Counted from the first letter of the stretch, positions 33,841-48,885 are shown. The stretch is 64,000 nt of DNA from Hyaloperonospora brassicae (GCA_947650285.1 CANTFL010000467.1:62001-126000); one strand, 5' to 3'. Numbers and translations: made by a program. Notes: generated from the letters alone by a model not told the origin.

Positions 33841-34837
33841 AATGAGAATAACTGACTATACGCTTTAGGCGCTGATATAAATTCTTTACAGTTCAAAAAG
33901 CCGCGTCTTGGCGGAAGGATAAGGGATGCAATGATAGTGTTGGGATTGGCTGCTCGTATGTGGTAATACGACGTTAAATAATGGTTAATAAAAATCTAGA
34001 AAGTTATAAATGCTAAAAATTAATACAGATGCGGTATAGTTAATGAAAAGCACCGGATGGTGCTTAACGTTTCCGTATATTTTATTTGCAATGTTAAAGT
34101 CAATAAGTCTCGTCGCATGATGTAGTCGTACAGAAGCACATTGTCTCTTGTTGGTGCGACTCCTGATAATATAAGGGTGATCCGATATAAGTGGGATATC
34201 TTATACAATCAATCTGTCGATTGCGTGGATGGCGAATTTAGTTATGATCTTATATGAATATAAAAACATTTTGGATTTATTTATATGGACCAAAAAACGT
34301 TTTTTATAGAATTCTTCTAGCAATTGCAAAGACAAATATTTGTGTTTAATTCAGCAAAATAAATTCTGCTTGGGTCTGTTGCGATATAATTTGGTATAGG
34401 ATTTTTTTAACTACTCTCAGTGAATTAAGTATTGAACTCCATCAGTTTCTTAGACGATAGGCGTGAAGAGTGCGCTAAAGTTGGGACTTGCCGATGGGTT
34501 ACGGTGAAGTCGCGATCTGTGTATGCAAAGATTGAGCATAATTCTATGAAAAAATGTGCTGATAAAAAAAGCGGTGTGAAAAGAATTCGCTGAATCGACG
34601 TAATTGAAATCCTGCCGCATAGACAAAGTAAGGCTTAATCTTATATATTTACTGGGTTATATAGGATCAATAAAAAGTATCGAACCGATGTTTTAGAAGG
34701 TCTGCAATTTATTACAATGTGTTACGAGGTAAATGCACTCATTCAGCGATTGCATAGATTTTTAATTGAAATTGAGCGATATAGTAGTTATTGTGGGACA
34801 AAACACATTGACCATGAATATAATTTCAAAAGGCTGA

Positions 34838-35278
34838 TTGATATTTATGAACTCGCGAAACAACAAATATTATAAGGAAAAATCTCACTGGCTGATTCTA
34901 GGCCTGGCATCCTTGTTAACATACAAAAGTGTAGATGCGGCTTTTCAATCCAATAAAGCTTACATTTGTTACTATACTTTTACAAAATTGTTTTTGAGGT
35001 GCAGATGTGATAAAAATACACTGTATTATACAAATGATAGGTACTTATATGCCGCAGTTATTCTTGATTGCAATAATCAGCTCGAAGGGGATAGTAATTT
35101 TTGTATACACATACTTTGCCATTATAAGTTCACGTGTTTTTCAAATTTTATTACACAACTAGGCATATATGGCGTTCTTCTTTACTTTTTGTGTGAAGAT
35201 GGTTTGGGCAAATATTTATCGGTATTTACGCAATATAAATATCAAGAGAAGTTCCTTACAGCACTAGAAGAGTGCTGA
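34838..35278 (+). CDS. Unrecognised 146-codon open frame in AT-rich tract
   Basis: The longest open frame in the AT-rich 34-61 kb tract, 146 residues. Residues about 17-35 (HWLILGLASLLTYKSVDAA) form a hydrophobic stretch that could act as a signal peptide or membrane anchor. The rest is rich in Cys, Tyr and Phe. No known family, effector motif or repeat is seen. The residue bias towards codons of AT-rich DNA makes a chance frame quite possible. No neighbouring gene or promoter supports it. Confidence 0.18.
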   Translation: MIFMNSRNNKYYKEKSHWLILGLASLLTYKSVDAAFQSNKAYICYYTFTKLFLRCRCDKNTLYYTNDRYLYAAVILDCNNQLEGDSNFCIHILCHYKFTCFSNFITQLGIYGVLLYFLCEDGLGKYLSVFTQYKYQEKFLTALEEC

Positions 35279-38271
35279 TGCTTGCGACAAATACAAGGCT
35301 ATTACTTGCTGATTGATTTTATTCGAATTATTAAACAATTAAGGTAGCAATAAACTTAATTGCAAAGCCATTTATATCAGAATTCATATTAATAGACTGT
35401 AGAATAGTACACACACTTCGATGTTATTGTAATAGCTGCGAAAACAACATAAATGATCATACGTATAAATAACTGAAACGATGAAAGTAGAATTTAAATG
35501 CATATGAACCGGCATATTAGATTAACAAAATAATATTATTAGGAACTTGCAGTAAATTCAAATCTTCTTTACCGCTAATAAGGACGGAGGGTAGGCAAAA
35601 TGATCGTTCATGTTGATTAGTCGGTGGCCCACATATTAATGTTCAGTAACACTATTTAGAATGCAGCATACGATATTTATTCAAGCGATCAAGATCAGTT
35701 GCTGTAAAAGTTGTTGTTAGTTATTCATCTTCGTATTTGGCTTGCAGAGGTACAAAAGTGATTGGCATTTGATATGTATTCTGCGTTTTTACAATATCGT
35801 CGCACTGATAAGACTGTCTTGGCACTTGGAGAGTCGAGATTAGATCTGTAAAATTATTTATTTGGAGTCATAAATACAAATAAGCGGCATCTTTATAATA
35901 ATATATTTTAACTTATTAAATATGCACTGGCTATGATGCCTACGAAAAATATGACCTAAAACACAAGAGCTGATTTGAGTAAGTCGATATTTCCGAATTT
36001 AGAAAATTAAAAAATGTCTTGTGAACGGTTTAAAGGTTTTTATCAGTTTTTTACTAGTCGTAATGATGCCGTCCCAATAACTATAAGATCGCTTAAAGTT
36101 TTTTTAACAAAGGTAATATTGAAAAAAGATCATGAAATGCAAAAACGACAATTTGCACACTGTTGTGTATAACGCTGATTTACTATCATGCAAGCGTTTA
36201 AAGGACTTTTAGACCGTATAAGTAGGTATTATACTATAAATTGGGACGTTTAACCATACACTTAAAAATACGCCCTGCTGGGATCAAATGTTGTACTGAC
36301 TGGTTCATAGACAGTAGTAAACATTTTAACAAGAGGATATTTGATTTGGTCGAAGATAGTTTTGCTCCCCAAAGTCACAAAACCAAAATATAAGTTAAAT
36401 ACTACTTCGTAAACACCGATTAAATTGGGTAATATCCCATAAAATATGAAATGTATCATCAAAAACAGATGTCTAACATTTTTACACTATCTGTTGGTAC
36501 TTACATTTGGCAAAGGGCAAAAGCAATTCAATCAAAAATCTTGCTGCATATATATAATTAGTTCTAATATAATTTCTCGGTAGCAACATTGGAATAGGAA
36601 ATACTAAAGACCATACAAAAAGCTTTATTCTTTAGTATTTGATTGAGCTGTCTCAGTAATATAATTTGACTGTAAATATTTTACCTATGTTAAAGAAATA
36701 TAAATGAATGTATTACTCCAAAATTTTTAATTTTCAGATTGTTGACTCTATTAATAATAAAGGTAGCGGAACAATACCTTTCGACGATGTAATAATAAAA
36801 AGCTGAATAATTCTTAACTCAAATACAAAATATGAATTCTTGTATGGTTGCCACATCGTATAAAATTTTATTGTATACATATTGAAATGAAATGTTTAAA
36901 CGTAGAAACACTCTGCCACACTCTGTGTTTACAATTTACTATAATAAATAAGACTGTATGCTCATAAACTTATGTATCATGCACATTTAAAAAATGAATG
37001 TTGATGTCAAAGTTCTTCGGCTTAAAAATTAATCCCTGTGTTTTGATTGCGCGATCTCGGACGATTATTTAGTGCATAAAAGTTCAACCAAATGAGATTC
37101 TAAATAAAGACGCGCGCTTTTCATGTCAATATGGTCGCAGTAATTTCTTTTTTCTCCTCATTTACCGTAGTACTATTCCACGCAAGTTTTGACGTACGAT
37201 TGAGTGAATTGCATTCATTTGAAACAGAAGTACGAGCATCGCATTTAATTTTCACGACAAAATTTTTCCTCATTACAACCTGTAACCATTTTAGTTCAAC
37301 CAATGTGTGAATATTGATACTTTTTATTATTATGTTACTTGCCGACTTCACATACATTCGAAAATTCTTCATTTTCTGATCTCTATGATGCTAGAATGTC
37401 ATGTAAAGTATTATCGTGTAAAGTGATAGCGACTGATAAACACAGTAGGAGATGCTAATGCCGATAAAAAATTACAGTTATTGATAATCTCTAGCGAGAT
37501 CATGAAATGCAATTGAATTGTTATCATGAAATTTCGTTGAAAAAAGTTATTATTTGCACCTGCACCTTAAGGGATAATATAAGATTGCCGACAATGCCAA
37601 ACCTTGTTTAAATTTGGTCAATATTTATTGCCTCCATCTGGATTGACTAAGTTTCTATAATATACTCTTACTTTAAAATGAGGTAAGTGCGACGATATCA
37701 ATTTGCAATCGGCTGGCTAAACATTGAATGTACAAAAATTGTCAATGGCTCACCCTAGCTCTGATTGGGCACAAACATTTTATCATCAATGGATTTACGC
37801 AATATAAATCAATATTTTTAAAAATTCGAGCCGGTAATAATAAATTGTTTTTTTTTACATTTTCTGTCGTTAAAAGACCAACTGCTCTATATATCACTCT
37901 TTGAGATCAGGTGTACCAGGGACCAAAGTAGCGGACGCGTATTCTGGATGATGTAAGTGACTCTATCCATCGATAAAGGTAGTAGACTTAAGATGTTAGT
38001 GTTGCAGCAAGTAATCAACTGTGATAATTTACTTGAACTAACAGCATCTATATTTAATTTAACAGCCGCGTTTTTTTCATACTAATACAAATTTAAACGA
38101 CTTTTTTTATATACGGCTTAGTTTAAAAACCTAGGTCATAAAAAGAATGTTTTTTTAAGATTGTGGATATAACAAACGTTCGTCGGAATAATAAATTGTC
38201 ATCTAAATGACACAAATGACAACGATATTTTCATACGGTCTTTTACCAGCAAATAATAAAATATTTAAACA

Positions 38272-38293
38272 ATTATATATATATGTATATAAT
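38272..38293. repeat. AT dinucleotide microsatellite
   Basis: A run of alternating TA interrupted by one G, in AT-rich DNA without a gene. Confidence 0.7.
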
Positions 38294-41200
38294 AATGTTG
38301 ATGCAGTTAAATTCCTAATTTGGAGTCTAGTATAAACAATTTAGTTATTGAAAACTTACTCCTTGCATTGCCGCATCTATATGTGATAAATGACATTACA
38401 TCAGGAATATACACAACAAGTAGATGCGATTTTGTCCACAACTTCTTTGTCAACGGGAATTTCTATACAAAATTTGTTTTTGTCAAATGGCAAGGTTATA
38501 TCAAAGCTGAATTATCATTTTCATCTTTTATCGGTATAGATAAAATATATTATCAATTCTTTTTTACGCGAATCTATTCGACACGATAAACTCTCTTTGC
38601 TCTTTCTCTATACTCTATGTATTCAAAAACCGAATTACACAGTGTCTGGTGTGGGTGTTTTGGTTTTTGCCCGGTACCAGCGTCAAATAATTGTCTTAAG
38701 TTACACGCAAGGGCAATACCTGATTTCCTTAGTCGATCGTAGCGTTTAAGAAGTCAGCTACTTAGTAAAGTCGATAATACTTTAAAATCTTTCATAGCAA
38801 ATCTATAATATCCAATAGTTTTTTTTAATCATGTATATCCATTTTAATGATCAGTCCGAATATAAAAAATCATCTTAAAGTGTATTCTTTTATATATCCT
38901 GACCTGACGTAGTCGTGGAAAAAATATAGTTTGATCCTGTTTAAATTTTGAATACTTAACAGAGAAATATTTTTGATCAATTGGTTTTTTTATAAATACA
39001 TGGCGGAGTCACGGAATTACATATTTTCATGCGTATGTATGTCCAATATTCGTTTTCCGTTAGTACAGCCTAAATACAATAATTGTCGTTTTCCACAATC
39101 GAGTGTGAGCCGTTAAAGTTCCTACGTGGCTCCGCTATGCATTAATTGTTGACAAATAGCTAGATAAAGGTTTTTTGACGGTACTAGTGAAGTACCTCGT
39201 ACCACCAGTTCGCAGTAGCCGTCTTTATTTCGAAGGTTCTTAAGCCTTTAGTCATTATACATTGATAAGCTGTTGCAATATCTGTTTCATTTGCCCCTCG
39301 TGCAATACCCCTTATTTTATTTAAGCGATGTACTACCAGATATAATTAAACGGTACATACAATTTTTTTGACTTAAAACCTAATCTTTTATTCGTTGTCG
39401 AAATTGTAAGTGCCATTCTTGTCATTATTCTATTGCGTATCTTTTTATCGTTGTTTCGGTAAATAAAAAGCCTCGTCGTCATCACGACCAGTGGGTATAG
39501 CTCCTGTAAAATAGTATTGCGACTTTATTTTTCTTACAGTTATATAAGTTTGGGCAAAGATGCTAAAAAATCGTCTAGATTGTATAACGATGATCACTTT
39601 TGTTATATTTGCGTATTTGTCACATCTAAAATCTTAACTTCATCCATAAAAAATACAATTTTTGATAGGTACAAAACTGTGGTATTGCGCAATTTTTGCT
39701 TTTAAGTCAATATTGTATTTCAGTTGCAATACACATCTAGATACCGTCCAGATCAATAATAGAGGCTTACCAGCCCTGAGAAGTTGTAGAAAATGGTACT
39801 AATAGCGTTTGGGTAATATCCTTCTATTATTTTTTACATCATTCTATGGACACAATTGGTTGCATCGATATTTATTTTTCAAAATTAGTATAACGATAGT
39901 ACATCGTATTATTTTTTTCTTGGATTATAAGATTATTTCTAGTGCATCGATAATTTTATTACGTTCCAATTACACATATTACGTAAACAATATAATGAGT
40001 CAAATAAAGCACACAGTTCGAAAATGAACTTAAGATTGTAAAAGATGAATTTGCTGTCTTGATGCTTTTACTTTCCGCCTGATCATTTAATGTAAATTAT
40101 TTTCTTATAAATTAACTTTTTATGTTGTGAAAGGATAAGCCTATGAATAATCACATTTGACACTGTATCAAAAGTTGTGACATGATAATAACGGGATTCA
40201 CCATGATATCTCGTAACATTTAAGTATTAAAGGTACATATATTTATAAAATCTGATAAATATTTCAGTATTGGTGTAGCCTTTTTAATCGGTTAGCCCCA
40301 GTATCGACGTGTAATTATGAAAAAATGGCTTTATTTTTTTAACAGTTATTCCTTTAGGGAATATTTTAATTGCTTAAATTTGCAGCAAGTAAAGAAACTA
40401 CTTTTACTGACAAACAATTCTTGATACCCTTTTAAAATTTACGACTTAAACCTAGGTACTGAAATCCACGAGTTTAATACATGTTTATGTCGGAGCCACA
40501 TTTTCGTTAGCTCCCTTTCGAAATATAGCTACGTATGATCTTGCAAGATCTGTAGTAAAATGTATTTAACGTTAATCAAGGCTTAAGCCTATCCCGTAGC
40601 CTGATGCATAGCCGTGCATGCTTCCAGTTAGAAAAATTATGGACCTTTGTGTAAGTCAACCCATTGTTGTATTCATCATAAAAAAAAGTTTTATGGTGTC
40701 AACGTAACGAAGATATCAAGGACGTATGAAAGGTCTAGAAATTATCACAAATGTATAATGGCACAACCATATAACAAGTTTCTATAAACTGCTTTTATAC
40801 ATATCTTACTAACTATTATCAAATTCACAATGGATGAAAGCACATCTCACAATATTATACTAACTGTTACTGAAATTATACTCTTATATTAATTACATTG
40901 CATTCATGATCCATTAGAAGATTTTTGTATAAACGAATACGCTACACACGCACATCTTCGCGTATCGATGGCATCCCTTGAAAAATGTATAAAAGTTTAG
41001 TGCAAAAAATATCTCAAAATTTAAATAACAAAGGCTGTATAGTCGAAACATATTAATATTTTAATATTACTGTAATTGGCAAATTCAGTCGCGTACGCAA
41101 TATTCGTGATTTAATTTCATTTTAAAAAAATTATAGACACGACGAAATATGGTTTATAACATCTTAGTGTATATTTTTAGTACCAGCTACTCTTAATTGC

Positions 41201-44200
41201 TGTTCTTACGCATTTTGTTAATAATAAAGAATTCGATGAGTTAAAAATCCATATCATTCATAGAAAATACAGGCATGAGCACATTAAAAGGATAGATGTT
41301 TAGGGTATTCAATTAAACTTCTACAAGTCTTCTATTAGTCACTTTTAGAAATTTTGTCAAACTTCACGCATAGTACTATAATTTTTGTTTTAATATACTC
41401 TAGATGCGATGTAGCCTGCTTCCATTTAAAATCTCTCGACTGTAAAAAAGATATGCTGACTAGCTGTCGATTATATTTGATTGTTTTTATCAATACAAGA
41501 TGACTCAAATAAACTATCGTATCGGTCCTTTTAGTGCACCGCAGCGAATGTAACTTAAAATTGGTCTTACGTCCCTTTGTCGCAAATAATCTGTACGACA
41601 ACGCATATATTATCTTATATCATCTTTTTACGAAAAACGTTGTATTTTTAATTGAATTGATTTTATGCAATTTTATACATCAAAAAGTTGAATGCTTTAG
41701 AGATACCAATGATATATCGGCTCCTACTGACGAGTAAGGCAGAACGTGATTTATTGGTGAAACAATCTTTTGATACAAACGATATGTAATCCAAAACAAA
41801 ATTCGAAATCCAATGAGAAGAATTAATAATCAATAGCAGAAACACTTGTGCGTACAACTTTGCTTGTGCTTTAAATCCATACAACGAGGAGGGAGAATAA
41901 TATACCTTGTAGCCGAAGAGGTCTCGCCCTAGCTCAAATTAAGAATATAATTTTTTGCAAACATCTTTTTTTGCAATTTTTTGACAAATTTAAGTATATT
42001 GTAAAGTAAACATATGCGTCACAAAACAGCTAAGCCTCTGCTGCGAACATATCCGGAGATTTTTTTAAAAAAGGTTATGGTTAGTGACTAATATCGTAAT
42101 TGTGGAGCGCGCTTTAAAAAATACCACGGCAGACAATTCTATGTAAAAACTACAAACAGTTACAACTCATTAATAGTTACAATGGCTGGCGGACTAAAGA
42201 TCTGGTCTTCACTCTGACGAATTGCGATTAAGATCATGCGATCGTAGGCAAAGAAACTAAAATGTCTGTTATTTTCGGCAGTCCAATCACTCAGGGAATT
42301 TTTATATGGCCATCAATAACAGACACATTTGAAAATTGATATTTATAAAATATTGGCATTTACACAATCTTATTGCCATTAATTACATGTCAGTATTTCG
42401 AAGACACACTTAGTCTTATTCTTATCATTTGCAAATTGTATTTACATTGAAGATTCAATAGATTTGATCGTTAACAAATTATTTTCTATTATTATCGCAT
42501 TAGATTAAAATTTGGGCATTAGAAACCACATAACGAAAATATTAAGTACACATAATCTAGAAAAGCAGATGTATGAATTATCTTTTGGACATCATAATGA
42601 GTGTAAATAACTGAATTATCAAACCAAAACATACAAAAATCAGCAAGAGACGTAGATTTTGCTATAGTTTGGCCTAGGGAAGCATGTTTAATGGCTTGTA
42701 TGATGTAGTAAAAACGGATATGTTCATTGCAATATTGTGACGCAACTATTTGCTAGCTAATAATATGGAAAACATTAATATATATATGAAACGTTGACTT
42801 CTTCTGATATAGTATTAGCAGTTTTTTGGCTTAAGTTTCACTTAACTACGCGTACGCCGTTACTTCAGTCTATCATCATCAGTGCATGTAGGCAGACGGC
42901 GGCAAAGAATGTACTAATATGTCAGGGTTGATCTGTATTCTTTCGCACCATTCAATTCTATGCCGACAGGCCATCTAAATATCATAAAAAATCATATTCC
43001 AAATGATTTTATAATTTTCGATCGAAAAAATGTTTTAAAAAATATTTACACCAATCTGTTGAGCATTTTATATATTTAGACAGTCATAATATGTTCCCAC
43101 TAAATTTAGGTATATTAATACAGCTATAATTGATTAAACATATTGTATTTTCTTGTGTTTTTTGTTCAAGCACGTAAACAGTATAGCAAATGTTTTTTAT
43201 AGATCGAGCAGATATGACTTATATAGTTTAAGTGTATGACATGATTACTTATATCAAGAATTACGTAAAAGGTGTTAGTGTGGTCTATTCTTCTAATTTT
43301 TAGTTTTTGTTATCTCAATGTACTCATGCATAAAAGTGTAACCTAAAAAAATGAATATGGAATAGGCTTAAGCAACCCCTAATGTCCGTTATGTAATGAT
43401 AGCTGATTATAAGCGCATGCACCAGATCCGATTTATACCCACACTATGCAATCATCATTATCATTCGTATTAAACTAAGAATTGATTCACTATATAGTAT
43501 TAGTCAAAGAAGGATACGCATAAACCTGATGCTTACTGCTAAATTACTGTTTGTCGATTGTATAGCTACACATAAAATTAGATATATACCAAATACCTAG
43601 TATATTACCTATATTATTTCGGTAATTTCTCTGCATAAAAGGACGTATATATGTAAATGCGTTTACATATTTGTATACGTCGGCGCTAAACAACAAAATA
43701 GGTTTTTATTATATGAACTGGGCTATAATTCGATTTGACAAAGCTTTGAAAGCCGCCAATCGGTCTCTTGTTCTATGTTAAGTGATGAGTAGCATTGATA
43801 TTCCTACATGTATAAGTGAGGCATTTTTACTATTCTGGTAGTCTGTGATGACCACACATCTATCATTATGGTCCATTTATAAAATTTAGGTCTAACTAAT
43901 CAATTGAAAGAGCCCTATTCTATACAATGAATTTATTCTGTAAATGAAAAATACCTTATCAAAGCAAAAATAGCGAACAAATTAAAATGACAAAACTATA
44001 CACAGAGGTAGAGCAAAAAAAACATGTTGTATTATTTACTTATTCGATACGGTGTCAAATAATATCCGTACGTCAAAGCCCCTTCAATTATTGAGGTTGT
44101 AGAATTTGCCGCCAAATGTTGGAAGGACGCGTCTGCTGCGATAAAACGGGATGGCTTGGCGAATGGATTCTTAGTAATACGTATAAGTTTTTAGTGAGAT

Positions 44201-44439
44201 ATCTGAGCTATTTCATATATTTATATTAGTTGCCTCTTAAAGAGGTTTTCTCCTGTTGCAAAGTTCCTACAAACTTTGTATGTGGAAGTAGCAAGTTGCA
44301 TAACTATTGTAATATTGACATCCCCAACTTTTAAGTACATCATCCTCGTATCTTGACAAAACTTAATTTTTTTTGTAGTTTTCAACTTAAATGAAAAAAA
44401 CGTTTTTAGTATATTTCAGGCATATATACTATTTCCATG

Positions 44440-44700
44440 TTTTTAGCGAGTGTCGGACGCTGTCGTGTCTATGAGCCAACTATAACCATATCCTCCGCAT
44501 ATATCGCAATCAAAATCATCGAGTCGTTATTTAATATTATAAAAGAGACGCACAACGATCCAAAACATTTCGTCCAAACCAAGCCGACCTCGCAATTTAT
44601 TCAGTGCGGAAGACCATTCGACAACATAATCGATATATTTTCTGTAGAACTCGATCACGAATAAATCGTCAACGATACCTGCAAAGATAGGAATTGTCTA
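44440..44700 (-). pseudogene. Possible Copia RT fragment
   Basis: On the minus strand about 44468-44520 reads DSMILIAIYAEDMVIVGS followed by a stop, resembling the Copia palm motif around Tyr-x-Asp-Asp with the first Asp changed to Glu. Neighbouring sequence to 44700 is of better GC than its surroundings and has an open frame on each strand. The match is a single short motif, so this stays tentative. Confidence 0.3.
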
Positions 44701-47700
44701 CTTTGTAAAGATTCTTCTCAATACAACATGGCTCCCATAATCTGCGGATCGGTAAAATTACGAAACAGAAGATTTTAAAACAAATCCTGATATGATCCTT
44801 ACTTTTCTCTGTTACCGAGGCGACCAACTAGAAGCTTATTTCTATTTCCCTGTATACTGCTTTTCTTACACTACGTATACGTTGGTAGCTTGGCTGAGTT
44901 CTTAGTAAAGTTCTGATGTCTTTCATTGTCATGATAGGCTCAAATTTTACAGGCGTAATATTTTAAGCGGATACTTTACTTATTCGCGTCATTTTTTCGG
45001 TTTACTCGCTTGTATACTATATTGTACTAAAAACATCGGTTTTCAACTATGATGTTCAAACGTATTTCATTCGCCTTTTGACACTATGATCCGTCGCGCG
45101 GTATTCTATCAAAATCTTACTGAGTTCACTGTGTAATAACACATTAAATGGTAAACTTAATTGTTATTCACACAAAAAGCGATGAAATATATTAGCACAT
45201 CTTATAAAAACGGTATGGTATTCTGTAATATTCATTATCCAAAAGAAGAACATGAAAGGTATAATCGGGCCTTGCATTGTATAATGAAAGTTGTAGATGA
45301 TCAATTTAAAACTCAAAGTTACTGCTTGGATTCTTACTGTCTTCGGGTCGTTGACACAATAGACATTTAGCGATTTAATTTCTTCGATACATATGCCTCA
45401 CATCATGCCACTGACCGTCTGCTCCGAAACGTTTGAACGTTAATTCGGTTTGCTATCATTCATTTATCGTGAAACTTTGTCTGACCGTTTCTTCGCCTGG
45501 ACACGATTCGTGACGACCTTTCTTATAAAATGGCTTTTTCACGCTTTATAATCCATTTATTGCATCACCAGACCTCATCTTCAAACTGATATATGAAAGT
45601 GGCTTAAACCTGTAGATCGAGGCCAATACCATTGAATTGTGCCTCGGAAAAGTTTAGCTTCATCATTCTTTGTACCATCACGCAACGTCCTAATAAATCA
45701 TATGACTTTATAATGGGTCCCGTATAAGCCTTACATAAGATAGGGTTAGTTATTTAATATACACCATGAATCCCATTCAGATTCAGCCAAATATTTTGAA
45801 TTTTTAATCGTTGTACATTATGTATTCACTCAGCCCACAACTCTAGCTACATCTGTAGCGAATCAGCTAGTCGAACATGTAAAAAAAAGATCACCTATCG
45901 GCTTTAATCGAAGAGCATAAAATAGCTTAAGTTACTCTTTTTCAAGCGCAAGCGATTATTTTGTTAAGTTAAGGCTGTAAGGCATGAGTGCATGATAAGC
46001 GTAAAATTGACCGTGTACATATGTCAGAATATGCTTTAAGTAATTACTTCTAGAAAAAAAGTAAGTGCATTAATTATGTACAATGTAGCTCAAGAGGTAA
46101 GGTGAGGCAAAACTATATAAAGTAATGTGGGTTGGTATGCGGTAAAGGAAATGTATACCTTAGGGACCCGGTATGGGGAATATAATAGCACTGATATTTC
46201 GAAACTGAAGACCCTTCACCATTTTTGCTACGCAAAAACGGAATAACTGCGTGCCTTATCAGAATACACTTACGACTGAAAAAAGTGGCTTTGATAAAGG
46301 TTTTAAAAAAATTATAAGTAGCAAAGGTATAAATGAACTTTAACTCATGACGCAATTCCGATACGGTTCTCCTGGTTCAACTACCATGTCGTTCCCTGAC
46401 TTGAACTCTCCGTCTACAGTAAAAGGTTGAATATATTGTATATATTGTTGAGAAAGTATGATGTCAATCATTATACGGCTAATAATATCAAACGTTTTTT
46501 AAATTTCTATCTATAAACTCTTCATGAATGCGGACACGTCGTTAATGAATAAAGACTCGTCCGACGTCTATAAACACCATAGTTACTCATCAAAGCTCCA
46601 GCAGAAAGCATTGATCAGAATTTAATTTACTGATTAAATAATTTATTGTGGTGGTGGCGTAGTGAGACTTTATTTGGCTCCTACATATGTCTTACCCTAC
46701 AGATCTTGTGAAGTACCTATATGATCAGTCGCGGTAGCGGAACGTGAGAATAGTAATTTAACGCATCTTTATTGTCGAACAGAGTGTTTAGTTCCATAAG
46801 CTACCAATGTTAACCGACAAAAAAGAATTAAAGAACTAAGTGATTAAGTCACAAGCCTGCAAGAATAGTCAATAGTCCTGGTGGGAAAATATTAAATTCA
46901 ATTATGAAAGCTACTTGACCTTGGTAATGTAGGTGTTTTACATAATGCATCTCGTTTAAATATTATGGTTATAGCCCTTAGGACATTCGAACTATACATA
47001 CGCACACATTGCATTAGCTTGATTGTGCTGCGATTCCAAGGTGGCGCAGCACAAAATATAAGAACTTCATGTTTGTAAAAAAACACTTAGTCACTACGTA
47101 TATATAGTCTGTGCAGCCAGCACATGTTTTAAATAAAATGATTTATCCTGCTTTTTGCCGCTCGAATTCCTTTTCGTCTCAGGGGAATCGGCGATCCACC
47201 GCTTCTGCAGTACAACCATACGTGCAACAAATATTCGCTCACGTACTACTCGAAAGTATAATTTTTCCTTGGCTAAACATTTGGATGCATATACCTCCAA
47301 TTACAAATGATACTTATTTCTGCTTTAGAAATTACTTCAGGCTTCTAAGGATAATTTTTATCTCAAATAATATATATACTCATGTCTTTTTCATCGTATA
47401 ATTTATAAAAAAATTTATAGCATTTTTAAGTATACCTTCTTTATTATATATTCAACCGGCAGATAGTGTTTATTCCGTCAATACTTACGTCGGAGCGTAA
47501 TTGGCAAGATTCTGATCGATTAAATACTAAAGCAATTTTATTCCCACTAAACGCTGGGTCACCCTATTAGCAGGTAGATATGCGTAAATGGATCAGTTCT
47601 TCCCACAAAATATAATGCATGAGTAGTCGACCTGTGCACTCAGTTTATAATGCTAAGTTTGCCATCGTCGATGAATTAGCCGTCTTAGAATGTGTTATAT

Positions 47701-48009
47701 TAATAAAAATAAATAAACGAGTATGAGCAAGGTCTTTCTCGCAAGTCACTCCCACAATGTATTTTGCCACGCTATATTAACGTGCGAAGTCGAAGGCGTC
47801 GTAATACAACCACAAAAACACTGTTTTCGTTGTAAATGCATGTACAAGTTCTTAGATAGAAAATTACTCTATCGGCAAAAACCCACCATAGTTCAAACCA
47901 GAGTGAATGCATAATCAAAGTACCTCTCCAAAGACGCTATTGGCACGTTATTTATGACCATCAGCTACTGTTGGTCGGAGGTTGACATCATTAACCATGT
48001 TCCTATGAA
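44701..48009. other. AT-rich tract, no gene recognised
   Basis: It lies on the 3' side of the minus-strand Gypsy relic, so its right part (about 46.5-48 kb) is where that relic's integrase C-terminus, chromodomain and LTR would be expected. The GC-richer patch at 47100-47300 could be such a piece, but I cannot confirm it. The rest shows nothing. Confidence 0.45.
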
Positions 48010-48560
48010 CCGGAAAACATATTGTCTAACACCACCGTGAATTGAGAGTCTAAATTATCAACGAGTCCACGGGGAAGTCTATGGAGTCAAACAACTGTGT
48101 TGGATTGAAACTTATTAACGACCGTATATTTTCCACAGGGTCAAAAGTTGACATCTTCAAATTTTTAGCTATGCTTTGGAGCGACTCGCTTAACCTCTAC
48201 TGTGATGATCTTCATCGGAGAGAATTGTAACATATTTGTTTCTATCTAAATATCGTATGGAGAAAGCCACAAGAACGGCTTGATGATGTTATCAACAACG
48301 CTACTTCTTTAACATTCATTAAATTGCCTATTTTGTCAATCACCACAATAAAGAAATTTGACTTATGATCATGTAGGGAAATGGCGAAGACAAACTTCAT
48401 CCGAACTAACTATTAGTGTTTGGTCAGCAGAAAGATGCTGCAACATGTGATGTCTAGAAAAAATTATTTGCCGACTTATAATAACATGTTGCAAGAGAGA
48501 GAACTTACTGGCAAATGAACTGATTTTGAGGAGTCAGTAGTAGCCTCGAGGGAACGTCAT
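48010..48560 (-). pseudogene. Relic Gypsy integrase core
   Basis: Minus-strand 48330-48370 reads SNFFIVVIDKI, at the position of the first catalytic Asp. About 48025-48075 reads LPRGLVDNLDSQFTVVLDNM, where Gypsy integrases have the Ser-Asp-x-Asp-x-x-Phe block; the catalytic Asp region is altered. The 48440-48560 part aligns at DNA level with the zinc-binding region of Gypsy-A near 18340-18430. There are stops throughout. Confidence 0.6.
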
Positions 48561-48750
48561 ATGTGTCTTATTTACGGCAACAATGTCTATTTTCTTGTGC
48601 ATTATATCGATATCATATGAATAGCTGTCCTAGATCGTCATGAGTGGGGCTAAATCTCATGGCGATCATCAAAAGCTACAAGTAATAATAAATGCTTGTA
48701 ACAGGCCATGTATCGATCCAAAGTATACGATACACCTTAAACACGGTTTT

Positions 48751-48885
48751 AATATATTTAGGGAGTTGCTTAATTCACACCCCTTTTCCTTAGATGTACA
48801 TCCTTCCTTCAAAATATAATATATACAAGATACGCAATCGCCGTTGGACAAGACGAGTACTTTCTCTGCCACTTGGCTACGGGCG
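48751..48885. repeat. Inverted repeat, left arm, with adenylate kinase sequence
   Basis: About 135 bp. Its reverse complement recurs at 49143-49278 with moderate divergence. The inner part (from about 48832) is adenylate kinase coding sequence; the outer part is AT-rich and non-coding. Confidence 0.85.

Larger units (their letters stand above)
33841..44430. other. Very AT-rich tract without recognisable gene
   Basis: Long A and T runs, few open frames above 70 codons, and no motif I can assign except the single longer frame at 34838-35278. The relic at 48-52.4 kb shows that similar-looking DNA can be strongly decayed transposon, so this tract may also be old element sequence below what I can detect by eye. 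Confidence 0.5.

Noticed and set aside
46113..46355. Minus-strand frame slightly like a Copia RT C-terminal block
   Set aside because: Only a vague resemblance, and the order relative to the 44.5 kb motif is wrong for one Copia element.
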